A DNA stretch of 64,000 bases from G965220205 sp965220205. Lineage in GTDB: Bacteria > Chloroflexota > Dehalococcoidia > Lucifugimonadales > Australimonadaceae. Below are positions 1-6,750 of this stretch, in pieces. The DNA lies in the NCBI GenBank assembly GCA_965220205.1, contig OZ244812.1:1736001-1800000 (forward strand), read 5' to 3'. Made by a program: the position numbers and the translations under genes. How positions within the stretch are numbered: position 1 is the stretch's first letter; each line of letters begins with the position of its first letter. Under the pieces are notes generated by a model. It did not search any database and was not told where the DNA came from. It worked only from the letters and a program-made list of their open reading frames with translations.

Positions 1-75
1 GGCCGGAAATCGGCCCAAAACGTGAGGTTTTTCACTCGTAGATTGCAGGGGTTCACGAGTGGAGGGGCGAAATAG

Positions 76-105
76 TGCGACATTCTGCGACATTTTGCGA
101 CATTT
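76..105. repeat. three tandem 10-bp repeats
   Basis: Three head-to-tail copies of TGCGACATTY, each 10 bp, at 76-85, 86-95 and 96-105. Very similar 10-bp-period arrays occur at 42854-42883 and 42934-42963, so this is a class of intergenic repeat rather than chance. The period is close to one helical turn. Function is unknown. Confidence 0.7.
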
Positions 106-161
106 ACTCGTAAATCGGGCCGGCGGCCCGGCGCGCCAGGACGCGGGGGTTTCGAGGGCCC

Positions 162-181
162 TTCGACAGGCTCAGGACAGG
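162..181. repeat. dispersed TTCGACAGGCTCAGG element, copy 1
   Basis: TTCGACAGGCTCAGG followed by ACAGG. A second copy lies at 1148-1170 between def and priA, there continuing as GCGAACGG. The ends TTCG and CGAA of the second copy can pair, giving an imperfect palindrome. Both copies are intergenic. I recall this short word as common in intergenic DNA of many bacterial genomes, but could not check. Confidence 0.55.
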
Positions 182-337
182 CTTCGATGGCCATGGTAGG
201 GGTTGGGAGGCACTGGGGGGAGGGGCGGATGTCGTGGCGAGGGGCTCATGCGCGGTGAGCGGTCGATCCGTGCGAGGGGGCATGGATTCCCGTGTCTACG
301 CACGAGAATGACGGTGGCGAGGGGTGGGGAACTGCGG

Positions 338-499
338 CTAGTCGCGGCCCGGGGTGGGAATACTGGGACGGGCCGGTAGCTCGCAGGCGGCGACGGGGCC
401 GACGTAGTGCCCTTGGTCAACGCACGGCGCGGCGCTCACACCGGGGGGATAGACCTCGCCGCAGTCGTGGCACTCCAACGCCGGCGCCGCCTCGGTCAT
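338..499 (-). CDS. small CxxC protein coupled to def
   Basis: A 53-codon frame that starts with ATG at 499. Its start overlaps the def stop codon as ATGA, so it is probably translated by re-initiation after peptide deformylase. The product has a CHDC pair near residues 10-13, a further Cys and His about 15-20 residues later (PCVDQGH) and a last Cys near residue 39, so it could bind zinc. No family is recognised. Support is the 4-nt coupling and the spaced cysteines; the gene is short and could still be spurious. Confidence 0.5.
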   Translation of the reverse strand: MTEAAPALECHDCGEVYPPGVSAAPCVDQGHYVGPVAACELPARPSIPTPGRD

Positions 500-1077
500 A
501 GCTCCCTCCCGGGAGACGCGGCTGCCCGAGCGCGTGCGTCCTCGTCCGCTTGTTCTTCGTCCGGCCCGTCGTCCTCGTCCTCGTCGTCCTCTTCGGAGCC
601 CTCCCTGACTTCGTAGAGGTCGTCTTTGGACTGGAGGAGGTCGATGTACAGGATGCCGTTGAGGTGGTCCTCCTCGTGCTCGAGCGCCTGGGCCAGAAGG
701 CCATCGACACCCTTGTAGCGGACGGGATTCCCGTCGAGGTCCACCGCCCGCGCCCACACCTTCTCGGCTCTCTGGATGCGGGCCCGCCAGCCTGGGAGGC
801 TGAGGCAGCCTTCGGTTACCTCGCGCTCGCCCTCTTTGCGGGTGACCTCGAGGTTGACGAGCACCGTTGGCGCCTCGTCCTCAGGCATCTCGATGACGCA
901 GATACGCTTGAGTGAGCCAATCTGGTTCGCCGCGAGGCCCACGCCGCTGTAGTGGCGCATCGACTCAATCATGTCATCGGCAAGCGCGCGCAACGCCGGG
1001 TCCCGGGTGTCGCGCACCTTACGCGCCTTCTGCCGGAGGACCGGGTCGGAGACGTAGTGCATGGGTAGGACAGCCAT
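496..1077 (-). CDS. def: peptide deformylase
   Basis: Removes the N-formyl group from new polypeptides in the cytoplasm. All three family motifs are present: GVGLAANQIG (residues 45-54), EGCLSLPG (89-96) and HEEDH (134-138). The metal ligands are therefore Cys91, His134 and His138, and the catalytic base is Glu135. About 40 residues follow the last motif and form a very acidic Glu/Asp tail that is not part of the fold. I chose ATG 1077 (MAVLPMHYV) over the in-frame GTG-type extension to 1122, because it fits the family N-terminus. A TATACT box lies only 6 nt upstream of this ATG, suggesting a leaderless or nearly leaderless mRNA. The small CxxC frame follows directly. Confidence 0.96.
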   Translation of the reverse strand: MAVLPMHYVSDPVLRQKARKVRDTRDPALRALADDMIESMRHYSGVGLAANQIGSLKRICVIEMPEDEAPTVLVNLEVTRKEGEREVTEGCLSLPGWRARIQRAEKVWARAVDLDGNPVRYKGVDGLLAQALEHEEDHLNGILYIDLLQSKDDLYEVREGSEEDDEDEDDGPDEEQADEDARARAAASPGREL

Positions 1078-1147
1078 GGCCCTAGTATACCGGGAGGGCC
1101 GCGCCGGCCATACCGTTTCCATAGGCGTCCAAGTTCGTGGGACCCTC

Positions 1148-1170
1148 TTCGACAGGCTCAGGGCGAACGG
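1148..1170. repeat. dispersed TTCGACAGGCTCAGG element, copy 2
   Basis: Second copy of the element seen at 162-181, here TTCGACAGGCTCAGG plus GCGAACGG. It sits just beyond the 3' end of priA, between priA and def. It has no T-tract and is a weak hairpin, so it is not an ordinary intrinsic terminator. Confidence 0.55.
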
Positions 1171-1196
1171 ATGGGACGGAGCTATTCAGAGATCCC

Positions 1197-3668
1197 CTAC
1201 ACGTTCACCGGGTCGATGTCCACGGTCCAATGCGGCGGGACGCTCGTCTTGGCCAGCAACAGACGCGGGTTGGACGCCCGGAGGACGACCTGCCAACGCC
1301 ACGCTCCGCGGACTCGCGGCGGGTAGGCGGGGGCGGGTCCGACGACATCGACGTCCCGCATGTCCCACTTCCGCGCCAGCCGCCTGAGGTCGCCAGCGAG
1401 CCGGTGCGCTTCGGCGCGGGCGCTTTGCGGGTCCGCGTGGCCGAACAGCAGCAGGGCGAGCCGCCCGAATGGCGGGTTGCCCTGGGCCCTCCGGTAGCGC
1501 ATCTCGTCGCGGTAGAACGCATCGTAGTCCTGCCGGGCGGCGGCTACGATCGCATAGTGCTCGGGAACGTAGGTCTGGATGACGGCGCGTCCCGGCGTGT
1601 CGCCCCGCCCCGCGCGCCCCACGACCTGTGTGAGCAGCTGGAACGTACGCTCGGGCGCGCGGAAGTCCGGCGCGTGCAGACCCACGTCGGCGAGCACGAC
1701 CCCCGCGACGGTCACCGCGGGGAAGTCGAGGCCTTTCGCGACCATCTGTGTGCCGACGAGCACGTCGGCTTCGCCGGAGGCGAAGCGCGCAAGCAGCCGT
1801 GCGTGAGCCGCCGCCGTCGGGGCCGCGTCACGGTCCCAGCGGAGCACCCGTGCGGACGGCAGGAGCCGGCGCACCTCCTCCACGAGGCGTTGCGTGCCGA
1901 GACCGAGGTCCCGGATACGGTCGCTTCTACAGCGGGGACAGCGCGCGGGCCGGGCTCGCCGCCGGTTGCAGTGGTGGCACACGAGCACGCCCCGCCCGCC
2001 AGCGGCGTCCGTCGTATGGTGCGTGAACGCCGTCCCGCACCGGTAGCAGCGCATGACGTGACCGCACGAGCGGCACTCGACGACGCTGCCAGCCCCGCGC
2101 CGGTTCAAGAAGAGGACCGACTGCTTCCCGGCCTGCGACGCGCCGGTCAGCGCGCCGGCGAGCGCACGACTGAAGACGCCTCGGTTGCCGTCCCGCAACT
2201 CAGCCCGCATGTCGACGACCTCGACCGAGGCCATCGACGCCGGGGCGCCGGAGCGGTCGATACGCTGGGGCAACGCCAGGCGCCGGCGCCCCCGCTCGGC
2301 AGCGTCCGCCGTGACGACGTCGGGGGTCGCGCTCCCGAGCACCACGACGGCCCCGGCGGCCCTCGCCAGCTCCATCGCGGCCTCCCGCGCGTGGTAACGG
2401 GGCGAGGCGTCGCTCTGTTTGTACGTCCACTCGTGCTCTTCATCGACGATGATGAGGCCGAGGTCCGGCTGCGGCGCGAACAGCGCGCTGCGGGCGCCGA
2501 TCACCACTCCGCGCTCGCCGCGGTGCACCGCCCACCACTGCGACCACTGCTCCGGGGCGCCCATGCTGCTGTGCAGCACGCCGACCTGTCCCGGGAAGCG
2601 GGCCTCGAAACGCTCGACCATCTGGGGGGTGAGCGCGAGTTCGGGCACGAGGACGATGGCCCGCTTCCCGAGGTCCAGGCACCGCGACAGCGACTGGAGA
2701 TAGACCTCCGTCTTGCCGCTGCCGGTCACTCCCCGGAGGAGGAACCAACGCGGCTCGTGGGCGGCATCACGCAGCGCGGCGCTGATCGCGGCCAGCGCCG
2801 CCGACTGCGCGGGAGTGGGGAGAAGCGGCGGCTCCGGCAACCTAGCGGCGACAGCGGGCTCGGGACGCGGGACCAATCCGAGCGTCGCGACGCCCCCGCG
2901 CACGAGCGACGCGACAGCTGAGGAGCCGTACTCGGCCCGGGCGTCCGCGGCCGTGAGCGGAGTCTCGCCGCCCCGCGCAAGCCTTCTCGCCAACTCGGCC
3001 TGACGGGGCGCCCGCGCCGACCGGACGTCGGCGTACGCGGAGAGGTCGGCCGGCGCAACGGCGGGCAAGACCGCCTGCACGCTCCGGGGAACGCGAACGG
3101 CAGGCGCGACGACTCGCTGCTCCACGACTCCCGCCTTGACCAACGCCCGCGCCGCACTCTGCGCCCATGGACCGAGCGCTTGGACCAGGCGCGCGAGCTG
3201 GCGCGGCTGCGGGTTGGCGCGCAGGTAGGCAAGTAGGCGGCGCGCCGCGGGCGAGAGGTCCGCGGGCTCCTCGGCGTCCGCCACGGGCCAGATCGTCAAC
3301 CGCGCCCGTCCGCGCCAACCCGGGGGGAGCATCGGCGCCAGCGCGTCGAACAGAGGGGCCATGTAGTAGTCGGCGATCCACCTGGCCAAGGCCATGCGCG
3401 GCCCGTCGATCAGCGGCTCCGGGTGCAGCAGGCGCGCCACGGGCTTGACGTAGTCGACGCGCAGGACGTCGGTGAGCGAGGTGACGACGCCGCGTACGGA
3501 GCGGCGGCCGAACGGCGCCTGCACGAGGTGGCCTGGGCGCAGGTCCAGCGTATCGGGGATGGCGTAGGTGAACTCGTCGCCAGGAAGCGACGTCTTGGCG
3601 TCGACAGCGACGTTGACGTAACGAGGAGCGGCGGACGCCGGGATGTCGGATCGTGAGAGCGGCGACAA
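1197..3668 (-). CDS. priA: primosomal protein N' (replication restart helicase)
   Basis: PriA recognises stalled forks and reloads the replicative helicase. Visible are the N-terminal DNA-binding region (FTYAIP, GRRSVRGVV), Walker A GVTGSGKT, the DEEH box followed by YKQ and PRYHARE, eight zinc-binding cysteines in CxxC pairs (CRSC, CYRC, CHHC, CPRC), and helicase motif GTQMVAKGLDFP. An ATG at 3698 gives ten more residues, but a TATACT box (3688-3693) lies just inside that extension. It is followed by GGAGG at 3677-3681 and TTG at 3668 with an 8-nt spacer, so TTG 3668 is the more likely start, giving 823 aa. Length is a little above the family norm. Gene order priA-def is common in bacteria. 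Confidence 0.95.
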   Translation of the reverse strand: MSPLSRSDIPASAAPRYVNVAVDAKTSLPGDEFTYAIPDTLDLRPGHLVQAPFGRRSVRGVVTSLTDVLRVDYVKPVARLLHPEPLIDGPRMALARWIADYYMAPLFDALAPMLPPGWRGRARLTIWPVADAEEPADLSPAARRLLAYLRANPQPRQLARLVQALGPWAQSAARALVKAGVVEQRVVAPAVRVPRSVQAVLPAVAPADLSAYADVRSARAPRQAELARRLARGGETPLTAADARAEYGSSAVASLVRGGVATLGLVPRPEPAVAARLPEPPLLPTPAQSAALAAISAALRDAAHEPRWFLLRGVTGSGKTEVYLQSLSRCLDLGKRAIVLVPELALTPQMVERFEARFPGQVGVLHSSMGAPEQWSQWWAVHRGERGVVIGARSALFAPQPDLGLIIVDEEHEWTYKQSDASPRYHAREAAMELARAAGAVVVLGSATPDVVTADAAERGRRRLALPQRIDRSGAPASMASVEVVDMRAELRDGNRGVFSRALAGALTGASQAGKQSVLFLNRRGAGSVVECRSCGHVMRCYRCGTAFTHHTTDAAGGRGVLVCHHCNRRRARPARCPRCRSDRIRDLGLGTQRLVEEVRRLLPSARVLRWDRDAAPTAAAHARLLARFASGEADVLVGTQMVAKGLDFPAVTVAGVVLADVGLHAPDFRAPERTFQLLTQVVGRAGRGDTPGRAVIQTYVPEHYAIVAAARQDYDAFYRDEMRYRRAQGNPPFGRLALLLFGHADPQSARAEAHRLAGDLRRLARKWDMRDVDVVGPAPAYPPRVRGAWRWQVVLRASNPRLLLAKTSVPPHWTVDIDPVNV

Positions 3669-3734
3669 CGGATGCGCCTCCGCGCCGAGTATACCCATGC
3701 GCGGGCTCTCGGCGTTACGGCCCGATGTCGCAGG

Positions 3735-4088
3735 CTAGCGCTTGCCCGTTTGGGTGCGCTCCTTGATGCGCGAGGCCTTGCCGGAGAGGCCGCGCAGGTA
3801 GTAGAGCTTGGCCCGTCGAACGATGCCGCGCCGCATGACCTCCACGCTCTCGACGTTGGGGGAGTGGAAGAAGAAGCTGCGCTCGACGCCAATCCCGGAC
3901 GCGACGCGACGGACGGTGAAGGAGCTCGACGGCCCGCCGCCGCGCTTGCGGATGACGACTCCCTGGAAGCTCTGCTGCCGTCGCCGCTCGCCCTCGCGGA
4001 TCCAGACGTTCACCTTGACGGTGTCGCCGGGTTGGAACTCTTGAATCTTGGGGTTCGCCTCGAGTGCGACAACTTCGCGGGCTTCCAT
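3735..4088 (-). CDS. rplS: 50S ribosomal protein L19
   Basis: Structural protein of the large subunit at the subunit interface. The 117-aa product contains the L19 signature: FQPGDTVKVNV, REGERRRQQSFQGVVI, SGIGVERSFFFHSPNVESVEV and RRAKLYYLRGLSGKASRIKE. ATG 4088 (MEAREVV) is preceded by GGAGAG at good distance; longer in-frame extensions upstream are unrelated sequence. It has its own promoter at 4135-4163. The usual partners rpsP-rimM-trmD are absent, so the gene stands apart from its common operon. priA follows after a short gap but has its own -10 box. Confidence 0.97.
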   Translation of the reverse strand: MEAREVVALEANPKIQEFQPGDTVKVNVWIREGERRRQQSFQGVVIRKRGGGPSSSFTVRRVASGIGVERSFFFHSPNVESVEVMRRGIVRRAKLYYLRGLSGKASRIKERTQTGKR

Positions 4089-4134
4089 GGGACTCTCCGT
4101 GCAGTAGCGGTAGGGCGCAGACGCGCGAAGCTTG

Positions 4135-4163
4135 ATTATACGGAACGCAGACCGGGGCGGCAA
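4135..4163 (-). promoter_or_regulatory. sigma70-type promoter of rplS
   Basis: Read on the minus strand: TTGCCG (4163-4158), 17-bp spacer, TATAAT (4140-4135). The -10 box is a perfect consensus match. The start codon of rplS at 4088 is about 40 nt downstream of the expected transcription start. Confidence 0.7.
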
Positions 4164-4176
4164 TGGCGCGCGCCCG

Positions 4177-5142
4177 CTACGTCGTCGTGACCCGGTACAC
4201 GCGCCACAGCTCCTCGCTCCACGGGTCAGGCACCGGGGCCAAGTGGTCGATGTCCTCGATGGCGACTTGATTATGCCGCCACCCAATGAGCACATTGGAC
4301 CGGCCCTCCAGCAGCGCCTCGGTGGCCGCGACCCCCATGCGCGTGGCGAGGATGCGGTCGAACCGACTCGGCACGCCGCCGCGCTGGATGTAGCCCAGGA
4401 CCGTGTACCGAGCGTCGTAGGGGTTGGGAGCCTCGTTGATCAGTTCCGTGAGCTGCGCCGCGCTCCAGCGCGCGCCCTCGGCAATGACCACGATGAAGTG
4501 GCGCTTGCCCCGCACGTCCATCTCCCGCATCTCGGCGAATATGCTCTCGAGCTCGGAGGCGCGCTCGGGGGTGATGATCATCTCGGCGCCCGTGGCGATC
4601 CCGGCCATCATGGCGATGTAGCCTGAATGCCTGCCCATCACCTCGACAATCATGGCCCGCTGGTGGGCGCTGGCGGTGTCCCGCAGCCGGTCGATGGCCT
4701 CCACGGCGGTGTTGATGGCAGTGTCCGCTCCCACGGTGATCTCCGTGCCGCGCATGTCGTTGTCGATGGTGACCGGCACCACGACCGTCGGAACGCCGAG
4801 CAGGTGGAGCTCCCTCGCGCCGTTCATCGAGCCGTCGCCGCCCATGACCACGAGCCCTTCGATGCCCTCGCCGCGCAGATAGTCGGCGCACGCCTGGCGC
4901 GTCGCCGCGTCGAAGAATGCCGGGCACCGTCCCGCGCCGATCATGCTGCCGCCGCGTTGGAGAATCCCCGCGACGCCCCGGCTGGTCAGCTGCTCTATGC
5001 GCCGGTCGACGAGTCCGTTGTACCCGTCCCATACGCCCCAGACCTCGAGTCCCCGCTCGAGGGCGCTGCGCGTCACCGCGCGGATGCACGGGTTCATCCC
5101 AGGGGCGTCGCCCCCGCTGCCGAGGATCGCGATCTTGTTCAC
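4177..5142 (-). CDS. pfkA: 6-phosphofructokinase (ATP-type)
   Basis: Phosphorylates fructose 6-phosphate in glycolysis. The 321-aa length and motifs match bacterial PfkA: GGDAPGMN (10-17), GGDGS (101-105), TIDND with catalytic Asp127, EVMGRHSGYIA and GYIQRGGVPSRFDR. Gly104 in GGDGS is the residue of ATP-dependent enzymes; pyrophosphate-dependent forms usually have Asp there. The start is GTG 5142, with GAGGGAG seven bases upstream. The C-terminus departs somewhat from the E. coli type but the length is normal. It is a single gene read toward rplS, and diverges from the 5S rRNA gene. Confidence 0.94.
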   Translation of the reverse strand: MNKIAILGSGGDAPGMNPCIRAVTRSALERGLEVWGVWDGYNGLVDRRIEQLTSRGVAGILQRGGSMIGAGRCPAFFDAATRQACADYLRGEGIEGLVVMGGDGSMNGARELHLLGVPTVVVPVTIDNDMRGTEITVGADTAINTAVEAIDRLRDTASAHQRAMIVEVMGRHSGYIAMMAGIATGAEMIITPERASELESIFAEMREMDVRGKRHFIVVIAEGARWSAAQLTELINEAPNPYDARYTVLGYIQRGGVPSRFDRILATRMGVAATEALLEGRSNVLIGWRHNQVAIEDIDHLAPVPDPWSEELWRVYRVTTT

Positions 5143-5250
5143 AGCCGCACTCCCTCACCGGGCTCCATCGGGCCCCAAAATCTTACCAGACCCCATTATG
5201 CGAAAATGCCAGGCGCTGCGCGGCGGCCACGGTAAGGGCAAATGCGCCTG

Positions 5251-5279
5251 TTGACAGGTTCTGCGCGAGGTGCTATAGT
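5251..5279 (+). promoter_or_regulatory. promoter of the 5S rRNA gene
   Basis: TTGACA (5251-5256), 17-bp spacer, TATAGT (5274-5279). This is the best sigma70-type promoter in the window. The expected start is near 5286, a few bases before the mature 5S 5' end. Confidence 0.85.
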
Positions 5280-5289
5280 TTTCTGACAG

Positions 5290-5409
5290 CTTTTGGTGGT
5301 CAGAGCGAGGCGGAAACACCCGTTCCCATCCCGAACACGGAAGTGAAACGCTTCAGCGCCGACGGTACTGGTGGAGCAATCCGCTGGGAGAATAGGCCAC
5401 CGCCAAGAG
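5290..5409 (+). rRNA. rrf: 5S ribosomal RNA
   Basis: About 120 nt containing the universal 5S core AACACCCGTTCCCATCCCGA, followed by ACACGGAAGTGAA and the GCGCCGA block. Helix I can be drawn from 5290-5300 (CTTTTGGTGGT) with 5399-5409 (ACCGCCAAGAG), giving eleven pairs including two G-U. It has a private promoter at 5251-5279 and a terminator at 5424-5455. No 16S or 23S sequence is adjacent: pfkA lies upstream and an S1 gene downstream. The gene is therefore a free-standing 5S unit. Confidence 0.95.
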
Positions 5410-5423
5410 CTCAATTAGCAACG

Positions 5424-5455
5424 AGGCCCGGGTCTGCAAGATCCGGGCCTTTCTT
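5424..5455 (+). terminator. intrinsic terminator of the 5S gene
   Basis: Twelve-pair stem AGGCCCGGGTCT / AGATCCGGGCCT with loop GCA and one G-U pair, followed by TTTCTT. Confidence 0.9.
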
Positions 5456-5527
5456 CATGTTGTCACCGCGGTGGCGCAGGACTACAATCGATGAGTAGGT
5501 CTAGGAGACCGTGATTGCGGGGTCAAT

Positions 5528-6706
5528 GTGGCGGAAGAGCCGGACACGGACCGCCTTAAGCAACCGAGCATGGCGGAATTGCTTGAAGAGTCAACTCCAC
5601 TTCGTGAGTTGCGCCGCGGCGAGATAGTTGAAGGGCAGGTCATGCGGATCGACCAAGATGGCATCTTGGTATCGGTCGGCCATAAGTCCGAGGGGGTGGT
5701 GCCGCAGCGCGAGATGCGCAGCGTCACGCCCGAGGCGGCAGAGAAGCTCCGCGTCGGCGAGAGCATCCTGGTGTACGTCCTCGACGCAGCCAACGGCGAG
5801 GGCCAGGCGGTGCTCTCCGTGGACCGGGCGCGGGGCGAGGCGGCGTGGCACGTGCTGGAGGAGCTGTCCGAGAGCGGCGGTACGGTCCAGGCGCGAATCA
5901 CCGGGTACAACCGTGGAGGGGCGGTGGTGGACGTCGACGGCCTGCAGGCCTTCATCCCGCTCTCGCAGGCGGTCCTGCCGCAGGGCGTGGAGCACGAGGC
6001 GGCCCTGGCGGCGCGCGTCGGCGAAGAGGTCACCGTCAAGGTGCTCGAGGTCAACCGGCGCCGGAACCGGGCGGTCCTCTCCGAGCGGGCGGCAATGCGC
6101 GAGCAGCGCGAAGGCCTGAAGGACAAGCTGCTCGACGTTCTCGAGGAGGGCGAGCGCCGAACGGGCCGGGTCACGGGAGTCTCGAGCTTCGGCGCCTTTG
6201 TCGATATCGGAGGCGCCGACGGGTTGATTCACATATCGGAGCTGTCCTGGGCGCCCGTGGCGTCTGTCGAGGAGGTGGTGCAGGTCGGTCAGGAAGTGGA
6301 TGTCTACGTGCTGCGGGTCGACCGGGAGTCGCGCCGCATCGCGCTGAGCCTGCGCCGACTGGAACCGACGCCCTGGGAGCAGGCCGCGACGAGGTTCCAG
6401 TTGGGCCAACTCGTGACGGGGACGATCACCAAACTGACGGACTTTGGCGCGTTCGCCCGCATCGAAGACACCGTAGAGGGCCTGATTCACGTCTCAGAGT
6501 TGACGGAAAGGCACATCAGACACCCAAGGGAAGTTGTCGACGTGGGCGATACAATGGCCATGCGTATAGTGAGCATGGACCTGGAGCGGCATCGCCTGAG
6601 CCTGAGCCTGCGCCAGGCGGACGATAGCCCAACCGAGTACCGCGACCCCGACCCCGGCTCCTCTCGATGGAGCTTCGAGGCCGACGACGAGGAGTCGTAC
6701 CGCTAG
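5528..6706 (+). CDS. rpsA: S1 RNA-binding domain protein (30S ribosomal protein S1-like)
   Basis: RNA-binding protein with four S1 (OB-fold) repeats, at roughly residues 30-98, 116-186, 204-273 and 290-360. Repeats 3 and 4 are canonical (FGAFVDIGGADGLIHISELS and FGAFARIEDTVEGLIHVSEL). Four repeats and 392 aa match the short S1 proteins of Gram-positive and Chloroflexota-type bacteria, which lack two of the six E. coli repeats. It probably acts in translation initiation or mRNA handling on the ribosome. I took GTG 5528; an alternative is ATG 15 codons later, and neither has a strong ribosome-binding site. It follows the 5S terminator and precedes clpC by 44 nt. Confidence 0.88.
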   Translation: MAEEPDTDRLKQPSMAELLEESTPLRELRRGEIVEGQVMRIDQDGILVSVGHKSEGVVPQREMRSVTPEAAEKLRVGESILVYVLDAANGEGQAVLSVDRARGEAAWHVLEELSESGGTVQARITGYNRGGAVVDVDGLQAFIPLSQAVLPQGVEHEAALAARVGEEVTVKVLEVNRRRNRAVLSERAAMREQREGLKDKLLDVLEEGERRTGRVTGVSSFGAFVDIGGADGLIHISELSWAPVASVEEVVQVGQEVDVYVLRVDRESRRIALSLRRLEPTPWEQAATRFQLGQLVTGTITKLTDFGAFARIEDTVEGLIHVSELTERHIRHPREVVDVGDTMAMRIVSMDLERHRLSLSLRQADDSPTEYRDPDPGSSRWSFEADDEESYR

Positions 6707-6750
6707 ACCGAAGTGTCGAATATCGACATGGGCGTGGAGAAGCCAAGATC

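Larger units (their letters stand above)
1..337. other. gene-poor left edge with short repeats
   Basis: No convincing coding sequence is visible in this stretch. It holds three tandem 10-bp units at 76-105, a short inverted repeat (CACTCGT near 33 with ACGAGTG near 55), and one copy of a dispersed TTCGACAGGCTCAGG element at about 162-181. Open frames here are arginine- and proline-rich without recognisable motifs and look like GC-rich noise. Confidence 0.6.

Noticed and set aside
172..420. Short open frames at the left edge
   Set aside because: Low-complexity Pro/Arg/Ser composition, no ribosome-binding site and overlap with repeats.
1137..2921. Long plus-strand open frame of almost 600 codons opposite priA
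   Set aside because: It is an antisense shadow of priA in GC-rich DNA; it is full of Arg, Pro and His and has no motif.
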